From positions 3,718,454 to 3,767,927 of the forward strand of contig NZ_CP024866.1 of NCBI RefSeq assembly GCF_004136015.1: a DNA stretch of 49,474 nucleotides, written 5' to 3'. The notes below the pieces were generated by a model. The model was not told the DNA's origin and did not search any database. It saw nothing but the letters and a program-made list of their open reading frames with translations. Made by a program: the position numbers and the translations under genes. Every line of letters begins with the position of its first letter. The first letter of the stretch is position 1. Positions 28,295-37,031 of the stretch are shown piece by piece. The stretch comes from Pseudomonas sp. ACM7 (GTDB lineage: Bacteria; Pseudomonadota; Gammaproteobacteria; Pseudomonadales; Pseudomonadaceae).

Positions 28295-28735
28295 TTACTT
28301 GCCGACTTGCTTTTCCTTGATTTCCGCCAGGGTCTTGCAGTCAACGCACATGTCGGCGGTAGGGCGGGCTTCCAGTCGCTTGACGCCGATTTCGACGCCG
28401 CAGGACTCGCACCAGCCATATTCTTCGTCTTCGATCAGTTGCAGCGTCTTGTCGATCTTTTTGATCAACTTGCGCTCGCGGTCGCGGGCACGCAGCTCGA
28501 GGCTGAATTCTTCTTCCTGGCTGGCACGGTCTGCCGGGTCCGGGAAGTTGGCCGCTTCGTCTTTCATGTGATCAACCGTACGGTCGACTTCCTGCATCAA
28601 GTCCTGTTTCCACTTATTCAGGATCTTGGTGAAGTGAGCGCGCATGGGCTTGCCCATGTATTCCTCGCCCTTTACTTCTTTGTAGGGTTCGAAGCCGCTG
28701 ATCGACTGGTTTTGCTGCTTTGCTTGGGTGGGCAT
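28295..28735 (-). CDS. dksA: RNA polymerase-binding transcription factor DksA
   Basis: DksA enters the RNA polymerase secondary channel and, with ppGpp, represses rRNA promoters and activates amino-acid genes. The 146-residue protein has an N-terminal coiled coil whose tip DPADRA carries Asp66, Asp69 and Ala71, equivalent to the functional E. coli tip, and a C-terminal zinc finger with Cys109, Cys112, Cys130 and Cys133. This is the classical zinc-binding form, not the Cys-poor DksA2. It could act on the rRNA promoters at the right end of the window. Confidence 0.97.
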   Translation of the reverse strand: MPTQAKQQNQSISGFEPYKEVKGEEYMGKPMRAHFTKILNKWKQDLMQEVDRTVDHMKDEAANFPDPADRASQEEEFSLELRARDRERKLIKKIDKTLQLIEDEEYGWCESCGVEIGVKRLEARPTADMCVDCKTLAEIKEKQVGK

Positions 28736-28963
28736 GAAATGGACCGCCTCTACTCTTGTAATCCATTGCGCAGGATTGCTCCATCACCGACACCTGCCGG
28801 CCCTGCGGCTGCAAGCGGGCGAACTTACCAGATCAAATCGGGCCGCGCTACTCCCGGATGTCGAGGTAGTGGCCCGCTGTGCTTGCAAATGATTGCAAAG
28901 CCTTGTCTGGTGGCGCTGGAGACCTGATCAATTATTGATTTTAGTCAAACCTGGGACACACGC

Positions 28964-28991
28964 TTGAGTCGTTTGAGACCAGCGTTATAAC
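28964..28991 (+). promoter_or_regulatory. Sigma-70 promoter of the aminotransferase-sfsA operon
   Basis: TTGAGT (28964-28969) and TATAAC (28986-28991) are separated by 16 bases, with the start expected near 28998, 70 bases before the ATG. A small palindrome, AGACC ... GGTCT (28976-28996) around GTTATAAC, overlaps the -10 element and could be an operator. The rest of 28736-29067, shared with the divergent dksA promoter, shows nothing else recognisable. Confidence 0.6.
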
Positions 28992-29067
28992 GGTCTGACC
29001 GCTTTAGGTTCTCGCTCGTTCCTGCGCTTGGGTAGAATCAGTTTTTTTCCCCGTTGAAGGAAAGCTA

Positions 29068-30240
29068 ATGGCTCAGTCCTACAGTGCCCGCAGTCGCGCG
29101 ATCGAACCTTTCCATGTCATGGCGCTGCTGGCGCGGGCCAATGAACTGCAAGCCGCTGGCCACGACGTGATCCACCTGGAAATCGGCGAACCCGACTTCA
29201 CCACCGCCGAGCCGATCATTCAGGCCGGCCAAGCCGCCCTGACGGCGGGGAAGACCCGTTACACCGCCGCGCGTGGCATTCCCGAGTTGCGTGAGGCCAT
29301 TTCCGGCTTTTATCAGCAACGTTACGGTTTGAGCATCGACCCGCACCGAATCCTCATCACGCCTGGCGGTTCTGGTGCGCTGCTGCTGGCCAGCGCCTTG
29401 TTGGTGGATCCGGGCAAGCACTGGCTGTTGGCGGACCCGGGATACCCCTGCAACCGGCACTTTTTGCGGTTGGTGGAAGGCGCAGCGCAACTGGTGCCGG
29501 TCGGTCCAGACGTGCGCTATCAGCTGACGCCGGACCTGATTGCACGCCATTGGGATCACGACAGCGTCGGCGCCCTGGTGGCGTCGCCAGCCAATCCGAC
29601 CGGGACGATCCTGACCCGCGATGAGCTGGCAGGCCTGTCGGCTGCGATCAAGGAGCGCCACGGTCATCTGGTGGTGGATGAGATCTATCACGGTCTGACC
29701 TACGGCACTGATGCGGCCAGCGTGCTGGAAGTCGATGACAGTGCCTTTGTGCTGAATAGTTTTTCCAAGTATTTCGGCATGACGGGATGGCGACTTGGTT
29801 GGCTGGTGGCGCCTGAAGCGGCGGTCGGTGAACTGGAAAAACTCGCCCAGAATCTCTACATCAGCGCCCCGAGCATGGCTCAGCACGCCGCTTTGGCCTG
29901 CTTCGAACCGGCCACGATCAGCATTCTGGAAGAGCGTCGCGCCGAATTCGGCCGTCGTCGGGATTTCCTGCTGCCAGCCCTGCGAGAGTTGGGCTTTGGT
30001 ATCGCCGTTGAGCCTGAAGGCGCGTTCTACTTGTATGCCGATATCAGCAAGTTCGGCGGCGATGCCTTCGCGTTCTGCCGACATTTCCTGGAAACCGAAC
30101 ACGTGGCGATTACTCCGGGTCTGGACTTCGGTCGTTATCAGGCCGGCCATCATGTGCGGTTTGCCTACACCCAAAGTCTCCCGCGCCTACAAGAAGCGGT
30201 CGAGCGGATTGCGCGCGGCTTGAAGAGCTGGCAAGGCTGA
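29068..30240 (+). CDS. Pyridoxal-phosphate-dependent aminotransferase (class I/II)
   Basis: A 390-residue fold-type I aminotransferase. It shows the EIGEPDF N-terminal motif, [21 protein letters not shown] with the PLP-ring Asn, VVDEIYHGL with the pyridine-nitrogen Asp and [15 protein letters not shown] with the Schiff-base Lys (about residue 235). Family members act on aspartate or aromatic/branched substrates; the actual amino donor cannot be read. AAGG lies seven bases before the ATG. It overlaps sfsA by one base (TGATG), so the two form an operon, as they do beside dksA in other pseudomonads. Confidence 0.92.
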   Translation: MAQSYSARSRAIEPFHVMALLARANELQAAGHDVIHLEIGEPDFTTAEPIIQAGQAALTAGKTRYTAARGIPELREAISGFYQQRYGLSIDPHRILITPGGSGALLLASALLVDPGKHWLLADPGYPCNRHFLRLVEGAAQLVPVGPDVRYQLTPDLIARHWDHDSVGALVASPANPTGTILTRDELAGLSAAIKERHGHLVVDEIYHGLTYGTDAASVLEVDDSAFVLNSFSKYFGMTGWRLGWLVAPEAAVGELEKLAQNLYISAPSMAQHAALACFEPATISILEERRAEFGRRRDFLLPALRELGFGIAVEPEGAFYLYADISKFGGDAFAFCRHFLETEHVAITPGLDFGRYQAGHHVRFAYTQSLPRLQEAVERIARGLKSWQG

Positions 30241-30953
30241 TGCGTTTTCATCCTCCCCTCGAAGAAGGCCGTTTGATTCGTCGTTACAAGCGTTTTCTCG
30301 CCGATATCGAAACCGTTAGCGGCGAGTTGCTGACCATTCACTGCCCGAACACCGGCTCGATGCTCAATTGCCAGGTCGAAGGCGGGCAGGTCTGGTTCAG
30401 CCGTTCCAACGACCCCAAGCGCAAGTTGCCCGGCACCTGGGAAATCGGCGAAACGCCGCAGGGGCGCTTGTTTTGTGTGAATACCGGGCGGGCCAACGGC
30501 TTGATCGAAGAAGCACTGCGAGCCGGTGTCATCACCGTATTGAACGGCTTTACCGAGCTGAAGCGCGAAGTGGCCTACGGTCAGGAGAGCAGTCGCATCG
30601 ACTTCCGTCTCGATTACCCGAGCGGGCCGGCTTATGTGGAAGTCAAAAGCGTCACTTTGGGCTTCGATGGTTCTTTGGTGGCAGCATTTCCCGATGCGGT
30701 GACCCAGCGCGGGGCCAAGCATTTGCGCGAATTGGCGCATTTGGCCCGGGACGGAATTCGTGCGGTGCAGTTGTATTGCGTCAATCTCACCGGCATCGAC
30801 GCTGTGCGTCCTGCAGAAGAAATCGATTCGGCCTACGCCGCAGCCTTGCGTGAGGCGGTGTCGTGCGGGGTTGAGGTGCTGGCCTATGGCGTGCACTTGA
30901 CCCACGAAGAAATGGTGGTCGATCGGCGTCTGGAGGTGTTGCTGAACGGCTAA
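30240..30953 (+). CDS. sfsA: SfsA family DNA/RNA-binding protein
   Basis: SfsA was named for effects on sugar fermentation genes; it has a restriction-endonuclease-like fold and is annotated as a DNA/RNA nuclease, though its cellular role is not settled. The 237-residue protein has the N-terminal OB-like part with [10 protein letters not shown] and the nuclease-like core with Asp and Glu in IDFRLDYP and [10 protein letters not shown], plus a [12 protein letters not shown] segment. It follows the aminotransferase with overlapping stop/start codons and converges on the Rieske gene, overlapping its 3' end by four bases. Confidence 0.94.
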   Translation: MRFHPPLEEGRLIRRYKRFLADIETVSGELLTIHCPNTGSMLNCQVEGGQVWFSRSNDPKRKLPGTWEIGETPQGRLFCVNTGRANGLIEEALRAGVITVLNGFTELKREVAYGQESSRIDFRLDYPSGPAYVEVKSVTLGFDGSLVAAFPDAVTQRGAKHLRELAHLARDGIRAVQLYCVNLTGIDAVRPAEEIDSAYAAALREAVSCGVEVLAYGVHLTHEEMVVDRRLEVLLNG

Positions 30954-31267
30954 AGACTGACCCAGATCCCTTGCTCGTCTTCGCGGCAGGCGACTGTGGT
31001 CAGGGACTGCCCGGCACAAGGGCCGGCGACGCATTCGCCGTCTTCGATCAGAAACAGTGCGCCGTGGGTCGCGCACTGGATGAGGCTGTTGCTGGGGTCG
31101 AGAAACTGGTCAGGCTTCCATTCCAGTCCGACGCCACGGTGCGGGCAGCGATTGATGTAGACGTAAACCTGGCCGCCACGGCGCACGGCAAAGAGCTTCT
31201 GGCCGTCGATGTCGAAACCGCGACTGCTGGCATCGGCCAGCTCAACACCTGCACAAAGAAACTTCAT
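30950..31267 (-). CDS. Rieske [2Fe-2S] ferredoxin-type protein
   Basis: A 105-residue protein with a complete Rieske site: Cys41-Pro-His43 ([10 protein letters not shown]) and Cys65-Ala-Thr-His68 (CATHGALF). No signal peptide or membrane helix is present, so it is probably a soluble electron carrier. Start MKFLCAG (31267) is preferred to one four codons upstream. It is divergent from the heme transporter and converges on sfsA. Its redox partner is unknown. Confidence 0.85.
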   Translation of the reverse strand: MKFLCAGVELADASSRGFDIDGQKLFAVRRGGQVYVYINRCPHRGVGLEWKPDQFLDPSNSLIQCATHGALFLIEDGECVAGPCAGQSLTTVACREDEQGIWVSL

Positions 31268-31311
31268 GTCTATCCTCAAGTCCTGCGGCTCGTGACTGGA
31301 TATGTCCGAGC

Positions 31312-31340
31312 TTGACGTTCAAATGCAAACAATTATCAAA
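31312..31340 (+). promoter_or_regulatory. Promoter and candidate Fur box of hmuTUV
   Basis: TTGACG at 31312-31317 with TATCAA at 31334-31339 (16-base spacer) could form a sigma-70 promoter about 95 bases before hmuT. The complement of 31319-31337 reads GATAATTGTTTGCATTTGA, which shares about 11 of 19 positions with the Fur consensus and overlaps the spacer and -10. Iron repression is expected for heme uptake genes, which supports the reading. Confidence 0.5.
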
Positions 31341-31433
31341 TGGCCGCCTTGCCCTTCGGGTACAGATGCCAGGCGCCAAGGATACGTGGCCTGTCATCTC
31401 GATGCCCGGGAAAACCCTTAAAGGAAGCTGTTT

Positions 31434-32306
31434 ATGCGCCTGAGTACCCGCGTTGCTGCGCTTTGTGTCGGACTCCTCGTCAGCCACCACGCCGCAGCGG
31501 CCGAGTTGCCACAACGTTGGGTCAGTGCCGGTGGTGCTTTATCGGAATGGATCAGCGCGCTGGGCGGTGAATCGAAACTGGTGGGTGTCGACACCACCAG
31601 TCAGCACCCGGAATCGCTCAAGGCATTGCCGAGCATCGGGTATCAGCGGCAATTGTCGGCGGAGGGTATTTTGAGCTTACGCCCGCAGATACTGGTCGGC
31701 ACCGAGGAAATGGGACCGCCACCGGTACTTTCGCAGGTTCGCAGTGCAGGCGTGCAGGTCGAACTGTTCTCGGCCCAGCCGGACCTGCCGACCTTGCAGG
31801 GTAATTTGCAGCATTTGGGCAAGTTACTCGGCGCTGAAGATCAGGCCTCACAATTGTTTCAGACGTATCAACAGCAACTCGATCAACAAAAGATCCGGGT
31901 CACTCGGGCGCAGTTGAAGGAAAAATCGCCGGGCGTGCTGTTGTTGCTTGGCCACGCGGGCGGCAAACCGCTCATCGCCGGCAAGGACACCGCCGCCGAT
32001 TGGTTGCTGCAACGGGCCGGTGGGCACAATCTGGCCACGCATACCGGCTATAAACCCTTTTCTGTTGAATCCCTGGTCAGTCTGGATCCCGAGGTGCTGG
32101 TGTTTGCCGATCGTGCACTGACCGGCAATGCGGCACGTGCGGCGTTGTTCAAGGAGAACCCCATCCTGTCCTCGACCCGCGCGGCCAAGGGCGGGCGAGT
32201 CATGGAGCTTGATCCGACCTTGTTGGTTGGGGGCTTGGGGCCGCGGCTACCCGAGGCGTTGAAAAAACTGTCTGGCGCTTTCTACCCCGGTTCGGCCGGC
32301 CAATGA
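31434..32306 (+). CDS. hmuT: Heme ABC transporter periplasmic binding protein
   Basis: The periplasmic heme carrier (HmuT/PhuT) that delivers heme to the inner-membrane transporter. The 290-residue precursor has a signal peptide (MRLSTRV through SHHAAA before AEL) and a class III binding-protein fold: RWVSAGGALSEWISALG near the start, GVDTTSQHPESL and the later GKPLIAGKDTAADW. The expected heme-ligand Tyr may be Tyr70-72 in SIGYQRQLS. It overlaps hmuU by four bases. AAAGGA lies before the ATG. Confidence 0.93.
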   Translation: MRLSTRVAALCVGLLVSHHAAAAELPQRWVSAGGALSEWISALGGESKLVGVDTTSQHPESLKALPSIGYQRQLSAEGILSLRPQILVGTEEMGPPPVLSQVRSAGVQVELFSAQPDLPTLQGNLQHLGKLLGAEDQASQLFQTYQQQLDQQKIRVTRAQLKEKSPGVLLLLGHAGGKPLIAGKDTAADWLLQRAGGHNLATHTGYKPFSVESLVSLDPEVLVFADRALTGNAARAALFKENPILSSTRAAKGGRVMELDPTLLVGGLGPRLPEALKKLSGAFYPGSAGQ

Positions 32307-33340
32307 CCATCCTGGTTAAACCACGCGCTTTATTCATTGGTCTGATCCTGCTGTGTGTGGTGGCTATCTGGCTGTCGTTGGCGCTTGGGCCGGTGAGCTT
32401 GCCGTTGTTCGACACCTTGCGTGCAGCCCTGCGGCTGGTGGGTGTACCGATCGCTCCCGACGGGCTGGAACAGGCCGAGCTGATCCTCGGGCAGATTCGT
32501 TTGCCGCGAACCTTGCTGGGTTTGGCTGTGGGTGGCGTATTGGCACTGTCCGGCGTGGCGATGCAGGGGTTGTTTCGAAATCCTCTGGCCGATCCGGGGC
32601 TGGTCGGCGTCTCCAGCGGTGCGGCATTGGGCGCGGCGATCGCGATTGTCGGAGGCTCGGTATTCGGCGGACTGCCCGAATCCTTCGGGCCTTATCTGTT
32701 ATCGCTGTTCGCATTTCTCGGCGGGCTGGGCGTGACGGCATTGGTGTATCGACTGGGCCGGCGCAACGGGCAGACCAATGTCGCGACCATGCTGCTGGCC
32801 GGAATTGCGTTGACTGCGCTGGCCGGCTCCGCCGTGGGACTGTTCACGTATCTGGCGGATGACGCGACGCTGCGCACCCTGACGTTCTGGAACCTAGGCA
32901 GCCTCAATGGCGCCAGCTATTCGCGGCTCTGGCCGTTACTGCTGATCAGTGCCGGCGTGGCGCTGTGGCTGCCGCGCCGGGCCAAGGCCTTGAATGCGTT
33001 GTTGCTGGGTGAGTCTGAGGCGGGTCACCTGGGCATCGACGTCGAAGGGCTCAAGCGCGAGTTGGTGTTCTGCACGGCGCTGGGTGTCGGTGCCGCGGTG
33101 GCTGCGGCGGGGATGATCGGGTTTGTCGGTCTGGTGGTGCCGCATCTGGTGCGACTGCTGGCCGGTCCGGATCATCGGGTGCTGTTGCCTGCGTCAGTAT
33201 TGGCGGGTGCCAGTCTTTTGTTATTTGCCGATCTGGTGGCGCGACTGGCCCTGGCGCCGGCTGAATTGCCGATCGGGATCGTCACGGCTTTTATCGGTGC
33301 GCCGTTCTTTCTGTACTTATTGCTCAGAGGGCGTGCCTGA
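32303..33340 (+). CDS. hmuU: Heme ABC transporter permease
   Basis: The inner-membrane permease of the BtuC/FecCD family (HmuU/PhuU). The 345-residue protein has about ten membrane helices; family marks include [39 protein letters not shown] and the coupling-helix region [23 protein letters not shown] overlaps hmuT's stop; its own stop overlaps the start of hmuV by one base (TGATG). Confidence 0.95.
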   Translation: MTILVKPRALFIGLILLCVVAIWLSLALGPVSLPLFDTLRAALRLVGVPIAPDGLEQAELILGQIRLPRTLLGLAVGGVLALSGVAMQGLFRNPLADPGLVGVSSGAALGAAIAIVGGSVFGGLPESFGPYLLSLFAFLGGLGVTALVYRLGRRNGQTNVATMLLAGIALTALAGSAVGLFTYLADDATLRTLTFWNLGSLNGASYSRLWPLLLISAGVALWLPRRAKALNALLLGESEAGHLGIDVEGLKRELVFCTALGVGAAVAAAGMIGFVGLVVPHLVRLLAGPDHRVLLPASVLAGASLLLFADLVARLALAPAELPIGIVTAFIGAPFFLYLLLRGRA

Positions 33341-34107
33341 TGTTGCGAACGCAAAATCTGCAAATCCGTAGGGGCCGAAAGATTGTCCTGGCGGACATTA
33401 CGCTTGAGCTCAAACCGGGCGAAGTCCTCGGTGTGCTGGGACCTAACGGCGCCGGCAAAAGCACCTTGCTCGGCGCCTTGTGCGGCGAGTTGCAGGCTCA
33501 TCATGGCAGCGTCTGGCTCGACGAGCGCGAGTTGAGCGATTGGGCGGGGACGGCGCGAGCGCAGCGTTTGGCGGTATTGCCGCAGGTGTCGACCTTGGAC
33601 TTCGCCTTTCGTGTCGAAGAGGTGGTCGGCATGGGCCGCTTACCCCATCAAAGCGGTCGGGTCCGCGATGACGAGATCGTTGCCGCCGCATTGCACGCTG
33701 CCGATGCCGGGCATTTGAGTGGCCGCAGCTATCTGGCCTTGTCCGGTGGCGAACGTCAGCGGGTGCATCTGGCGCGGGTTCTGGCGCAGCTCTGGCCGGG
33801 CGAAGCGGGGCAAACGTTGTTGCTTGATGAGCCAACGTCGATGCTCGACCCGCTTCATCAGCACACCACGTTGCAAGCCGTGCGCGAGTTCGCCAATCGT
33901 GGCGCAGCGGTGCTGGTGATCCTGCATGATCTGAACCTGGCAGCGCGCTATTGTGATCGCCTGTTACTGCTCGAAGGCGGGCGCCCTGTGGCGCTCGATA
34001 CACCGGAGCAGGTGTTGCGCCCGGAACCACTCAAGGCCGTGTTCGGGCTGGAAGTTCTGGTGCAGCAGCACCCGGAGCGTGGGCATCCGCTGATCATCGC
34101 CCGCTGA
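33340..34107 (+). CDS. hmuV: Heme ABC transporter ATP-binding protein
   Basis: The ATPase of the heme importer (HmuV/PhuV), 255 residues. Walker A is GPNGAGKST (about 36-44), Q-loop LPQVSTLDF, signature LSGGERQRV (about 130-138), Walker [13 protein letters not shown] and the H-loop VILHDLN. Complete and normal in length. Third gene of the hmuTUV operon. Confidence 0.96.
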   Translation: MLRTQNLQIRRGRKIVLADITLELKPGEVLGVLGPNGAGKSTLLGALCGELQAHHGSVWLDERELSDWAGTARAQRLAVLPQVSTLDFAFRVEEVVGMGRLPHQSGRVRDDEIVAAALHAADAGHLSGRSYLALSGGERQRVHLARVLAQLWPGEAGQTLLLDEPTSMLDPLHQHTTLQAVREFANRGAAVLVILHDLNLAARYCDRLLLLEGGRPVALDTPEQVLRPEPLKAVFGLEVLVQQHPERGHPLIIAR

Positions 34108-34127
34108 GTTTTTTATGGAGTGAAAAC

Positions 34128-34979
34128 ATGCGTGGGATTTTGATGCTGGCCTTGCTGTTGCTGAGTGCCTGTCAGCATGTTTCGACTCCGCCACCGGTTG
34201 TGGGCGAGATTCGGGACTTGCGCAGCGGCCAGGTTCTGACGGCAGAGGAGCTGGTTGAGCGGTTGGAGTCGCCTTCACGACTGATCGTGGGCGAGCAGCA
34301 TGACAATCGCGATCACCATCAACTGCAGTTGTGGTTATTGAAGTCGCTGGGTGAACGGCGAGCTCAAGGCAGTCTGCTGCTGGAAATGCTCACGCCGGAT
34401 CAACAGCTGCGCGTCGATGACGTCCGTCACGCCTCGACACCACCGACGGATTTACCCGGTGCATTAGCGTGGCAGTCGGGTTGGGACTGGAATCTGTACG
34501 GACCCATCGTTCGCTTCGCGCTTTCCCAGCCATACCCGCTGCTGGCAGCCAATCTGGACACGCCTGAAGTGCGTGCCGTTTACGCCAATCCTCCGACATT
34601 GAGCGGTTCGCGTTCCAACGTAGCGTCAGTCAAGGGCGAGTTGCTGAAGCAAGTCAGCGACTCCCACTGTGGTCTGCTGCCCGAATCGCAAATGCCGGCG
34701 ATGCTGGCGGTCCAGCAACAACGTGACCGACGGATGGCCGAGCGCCTGCTGGCGGCACCCACGCCTTCACTGCTGTTTGCCGGCGCTTACCATGCGCGCA
34801 AGGATGTCGGCGTGCCGATTCATGTGCTTGATCTGGGAGAGCCCCAGGCGCCTGTGGTGTTGATGCTGGCGGAGCAGGGCAGCGAGGTCACACCGGCCAT
34901 GGCTGATTACGTCTGGTACACGCCTGCAACGCCGCCCCAGGATTACTGCGCGCAAATGCGTAAGCAATTTGGCAAGTGA
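34128..34979 (+). CDS. ChaN-family (PhuW-like) iron-regulated lipoprotein
   Basis: A 283-residue lipoprotein: signal MRGILMLALLLLSAC with lipobox LSAC (Cys15). The rest is a ChaN/DUF399 domain with IVGEQHDNRDHHQLQLWLLK, VRFALSQPYPLLAANLD and FAGAYHARKDVGVP. ChaN of Campylobacter binds two stacked hemes; PhuW stands at this position after phuTUV in P. aeruginosa. It follows hmuV by 20 bases and is probably in the same Fur-controlled operon. Confidence 0.9.
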   Translation: MRGILMLALLLLSACQHVSTPPPVVGEIRDLRSGQVLTAEELVERLESPSRLIVGEQHDNRDHHQLQLWLLKSLGERRAQGSLLLEMLTPDQQLRVDDVRHASTPPTDLPGALAWQSGWDWNLYGPIVRFALSQPYPLLAANLDTPEVRAVYANPPTLSGSRSNVASVKGELLKQVSDSHCGLLPESQMPAMLAVQQQRDRRMAERLLAAPTPSLLFAGAYHARKDVGVPIHVLDLGEPQAPVVLMLAEQGSEVTPAMADYVWYTPATPPQDYCAQMRKQFGK

Positions 34980-35000
34980 TCGAACGACTTTTCTCCAGGC

Positions 35001-35112
35001 AAAAAAAGACCCGGCAAGAGCCGGGTCAAATAACCGTGATTAGCCTGATGAGGAGATATCTGAGAGTCCGAACCAAGGGCTTTTCAAATATCGACCAGTC
35101 TCGCGACCAGTT
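35001..35112 (-). ncRNA. prrF: PrrF iron-responsive small RNA
   Basis: PrrF RNAs are made in iron starvation and repress iron-using proteins through base pairing, like RyhB. On the minus strand the RNA starts AACTGGTCGCGAGACTGG (from 35112), contains the conserved pairing core GACTCTCAGATATCTCCTC followed by ATCAGGCTAATCACGG, and ends in a terminator GACCCGGC-TCTT-GCCGGGTC with seven U. Length is about 112 nt. The place between phuW/chaN and a cbpA-like gene is that of prrF1-prrF2 in P. aeruginosa. Only one copy is present here. Confidence 0.93.
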
Positions 35113-35114
35113 GT

Positions 35115-35146
35115 GATAATCATAGCGATTCTCATTACCGAGTCAA
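35115..35146 (-). promoter_or_regulatory. Fur-regulated promoter of prrF
   Basis: On the minus strand TTGACT (35146-35141) and TATGAT (35124-35119) lie 16 bases apart, and the start at 35112 is seven bases after the -10. The Fur box candidate GATAATCATAGCGATTCTC (35115-35133, plus strand) covers the -10 and spacer. Confidence 0.87.
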
Positions 35147-35212
35147 CCGCTGATTTCTCAATTATTTGAAATGCGCTGTCCGTTCGCTGGAAACGCCCGT
35201 AATCATTGGGTT

Positions 35213-36013
35213 TCAGCCTGTGCGGTTGAGTGAGCTCAGTTGAATGATCTGCTTGTTCAGCAGATCAATGCGTCGGGCCATGCTCTCGATCAGGCTGTGG
35301 GCGATCTTCGGATTGCTTTGGGTCAGGCTGAGAAACTGGTCCTTGGGGATCAGCATGACAGTGCTGGGTTCGCTGGTGATCACGCTGGCGTTACGCTTCT
35401 CGCCAGTGAACACCGCCATGGCGCCAAAAATCTCGTCCTTGGGTATATCGCCGACTTTATGCCCGTCGACAAAGGCTTCGGCATGGCCATCGATGATGAC
35501 GAATACGTGATCCGCGTCTTCGCCCTGATGGATCAACACTTCGCCACTGGCCACGCGCTGAAAACCATTGGTGCTTCGAAACTCGGGTTGTTTCAGGCGG
35601 GCGAGTGCGTCGGACAGCAGGGCGGACTGACCGGCCATGTATTGAAGGAACAACTCCGACCGCTCCGGGTCGGCATAGATATGCTGAAAAACCTCGGAGC
35701 GCAGATACGGCGTCAGTGCCAAGGGGCTATCGCTGCGAAAGCGGCAACGCGGCAGCTCTGTGCCCTGGCGCAAGCCGATCAGATCTCCCTCGTGCAGATA
35801 GAACAATGCCCGCTCGTCAACGCACCCATGCAGCAGGCCATTTTCCAGCACAAACAGTTGATCGCCGGGTAACAGGACGGCCAGGTCATCGACGGCTGAA
35901 AATTCCAGGCTCGGTCCGCAGGGCATCAAACCTTCCAGCAGCCGGACGGGAATATGTTGCAGTCGGTTGATCAGCGCGTCGGCGTAAGCCGGTTGTTCCC
36001 CAAGTAGGTACAT
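35213..36013 (-). CDS. Cyclic-nucleotide-binding-domain protein (CbpA-like)
   Basis: A 266-residue cytoplasmic protein with two cNMP-binding-like beta barrels. The first (about 25-110) is degenerate and lacks a phosphate-binding cassette. The second (about 145-255) is clear: GEVLIHQGEDADHVFVIIDG and a cassette-like region IFGAMAVFTGEKRNASVIT. Canonical cassettes read GE-x-A-L and RxA; here FGAMA and RNAS, so ligand binding is likely but altered. No DNA-binding domain follows. The P. aeruginosa neighbour at this locus is the cAMP-binding protein CbpA (PA4704), controlled by Vfr. Immediately upstream of prrF on the same strand. Confidence 0.82.
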   Translation of the reverse strand: MYLLGEQPAYADALINRLQHIPVRLLEGLMPCGPSLEFSAVDDLAVLLPGDQLFVLENGLLHGCVDERALFYLHEGDLIGLRQGTELPRCRFRSDSPLALTPYLRSEVFQHIYADPERSELFLQYMAGQSALLSDALARLKQPEFRSTNGFQRVASGEVLIHQGEDADHVFVIIDGHAEAFVDGHKVGDIPKDEIFGAMAVFTGEKRNASVITSEPSTVMLIPKDQFLSLTQSNPKIAHSLIESMARRIDLLNKQIIQLSSLNRTG

Positions 36014-36028
36014 GGCTGCTGCGTCCGT

Positions 36029-36301
36029 TCAGTTCTTGTGACGTGACGAGATAGCTTCCAGCTGTTTGTTCAAGGCGTCCTTGCGCTCGGCGGGAATGTC
36101 ATTCCAGTGCACATCCATCAGGGCACCTTCGATGGCATACAACAACACTTTGGACGCCCGAAACCCGCGCGTGCGCACGGCCCGATAAGCATCCACCGCC
36201 CCCAGGCGACGCAAGTCCGAGGCGCTGTGGATGCCCACGGCATGCAGCCACTGCGCCGACGTCTTGCCAAGATTCTTCAGGTGCTGCAGTTCATCATTCA
36301 T
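36029..36301 (-). CDS. TfoX/Sxy C-terminal domain protein
   Basis: A 90-residue helical protein matching the TfoX C-terminal (helix-hairpin-helix-like) domain: LKNLGKTSAQWLHAVGI, DLRRLGAVDAYRAVR and the closing ALMDVHWNDIP. TfoX/Sxy acts in competence in other gamma-proteobacteria, but here the N-terminal domain is absent, so this role is not implied. The second Met (36301) is chosen because it lies seven bases after AGGAGG. It sits 15 bases before the cNMP-binding gene and is probably cotranscribed with it. Confidence 0.82.
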   Translation of the reverse strand: MNDELQHLKNLGKTSAQWLHAVGIHSASDLRRLGAVDAYRAVRTRGFRASKVLLYAIEGALMDVHWNDIPAERKDALNKQLEAISSRHKN

Positions 36302-36466
36302 CAAGCCTCCTTGCGACGGCCGAACGGTGCGTGGGCGAGCTTCTCAGGAGTGTAGCCATCAGTAGGAAAAGCGTGATTGTTTGGTCGGTTTCGACGCAAA
36401 AGCTTCTAAGAGGCAGATGTCTGGAGAGAGGAAATGTCTGCGAGTGCAGTAGAGGCAGGCAACGCA

Positions 36467-36566
36467 ATCCCTGTGGGAGCGAGCTTGCTTGCGAAGACGT
36501 AGTGTCAGTCGACATCAATGTTGAATGTCATACCGCCTTCGCGAGCAAGCTCGCTCCCACAGGGAT
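36467..36566. repeat. REPIN, GTGG family with GAGC variant arms
   Basis: ATCCCTGTGGGAGCGAGCTT opens the left arm and its complement closes the right arm at 36566. The left arm has one change (CTTGCTTGCG). The spacer has GTGTCAGTCGACATCAATGT and TGAATGTCA. It lies between the TfoX-domain gene and the pentapeptide gene; 36302-36466 shows nothing else recognisable. Confidence 0.93.
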
Positions 36567-36595
36567 CGTGTCATATCGGGGAGGCGATGCGGGTA

Positions 36596-36940
36596 TTAGC
36601 GGGTGCGATAACGCAGGCGTGTACCGAAATTCATCGACATCAGGATCTCGTCAGCACTCAGCTCTGGCGGGAAGTAGGCGCCGGAGATCTGTGCATGAGC
36701 AAGGCTCGCGCCTTCCAGGGAGGCGTTGCGAAAGTCGATGCCGCGCAAGTCGGCGGAGCGGAAGTAGGCATCGGTAAAGTCGACGCCGTCGGCGTTCAGT
36801 TCACGCAGGTCCAGACCCCGGAAATCGCCACCGACCATGTCGATAGGTCCGTCTTTGGGGCGCTCGTTGTTGAAACCTGTGATGTCGTCTTTGTGCAGCA
36901 ACGCATAAAGCGGGGTGTCGAGAAGTTTCGGCTGGCTCAT
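36596..36940 (-). CDS. Pentapeptide-repeat protein
   Basis: A 114-residue soluble protein. Residues 35-90 have tandem A(D/N)Lxx pentapeptides: GGDFRGLDLRELNADGVDF, TDAYFRSADLRGIDFRNASL, then EGASLAHAQISGAYF. This forms a short right-handed beta helix of two to three turns, too short to mimic DNA like MfpA or Qnr proteins. Function unknown. Confidence 0.82.
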   Translation of the reverse strand: MSQPKLLDTPLYALLHKDDITGFNNERPKDGPIDMVGGDFRGLDLRELNADGVDFTDAYFRSADLRGIDFRNASLEGASLAHAQISGAYFPPELSADEILMSMNFGTRLRYRTR

Positions 36941-36990
36941 GTCACATCACCTGTTGGTTTTATGACGCCAGTATAGTGCCACTATTTGGC

Positions 36991-37020
36991 AGCCGTGAAG
37001 CCGGCGAAGGCTTCACGGCT
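36991..37020 (-). terminator. Strong hairpin after the APH-AAA gene, possible terminator
   Basis: AGCCGTGAAGCC (36991-37002) and GGCTTCACGGCT (37009-37020) form a perfect 12-base stem with a six-base loop, 11 bases after the stop codon at 37032. No clear T tract follows on the minus strand (GCCAAATAG), so termination efficiency is uncertain. Confidence 0.5.
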
Positions 37021-37031
37021 GAAATAGTTTC

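Noticed and set aside
34998..35030. Terminator-like hairpin read as the end of hmuTUV-chaN
   Set aside because: On the plus strand the stem is followed by AAATAACC with no T tract; the T run is on the minus side, so it terminates prrF.
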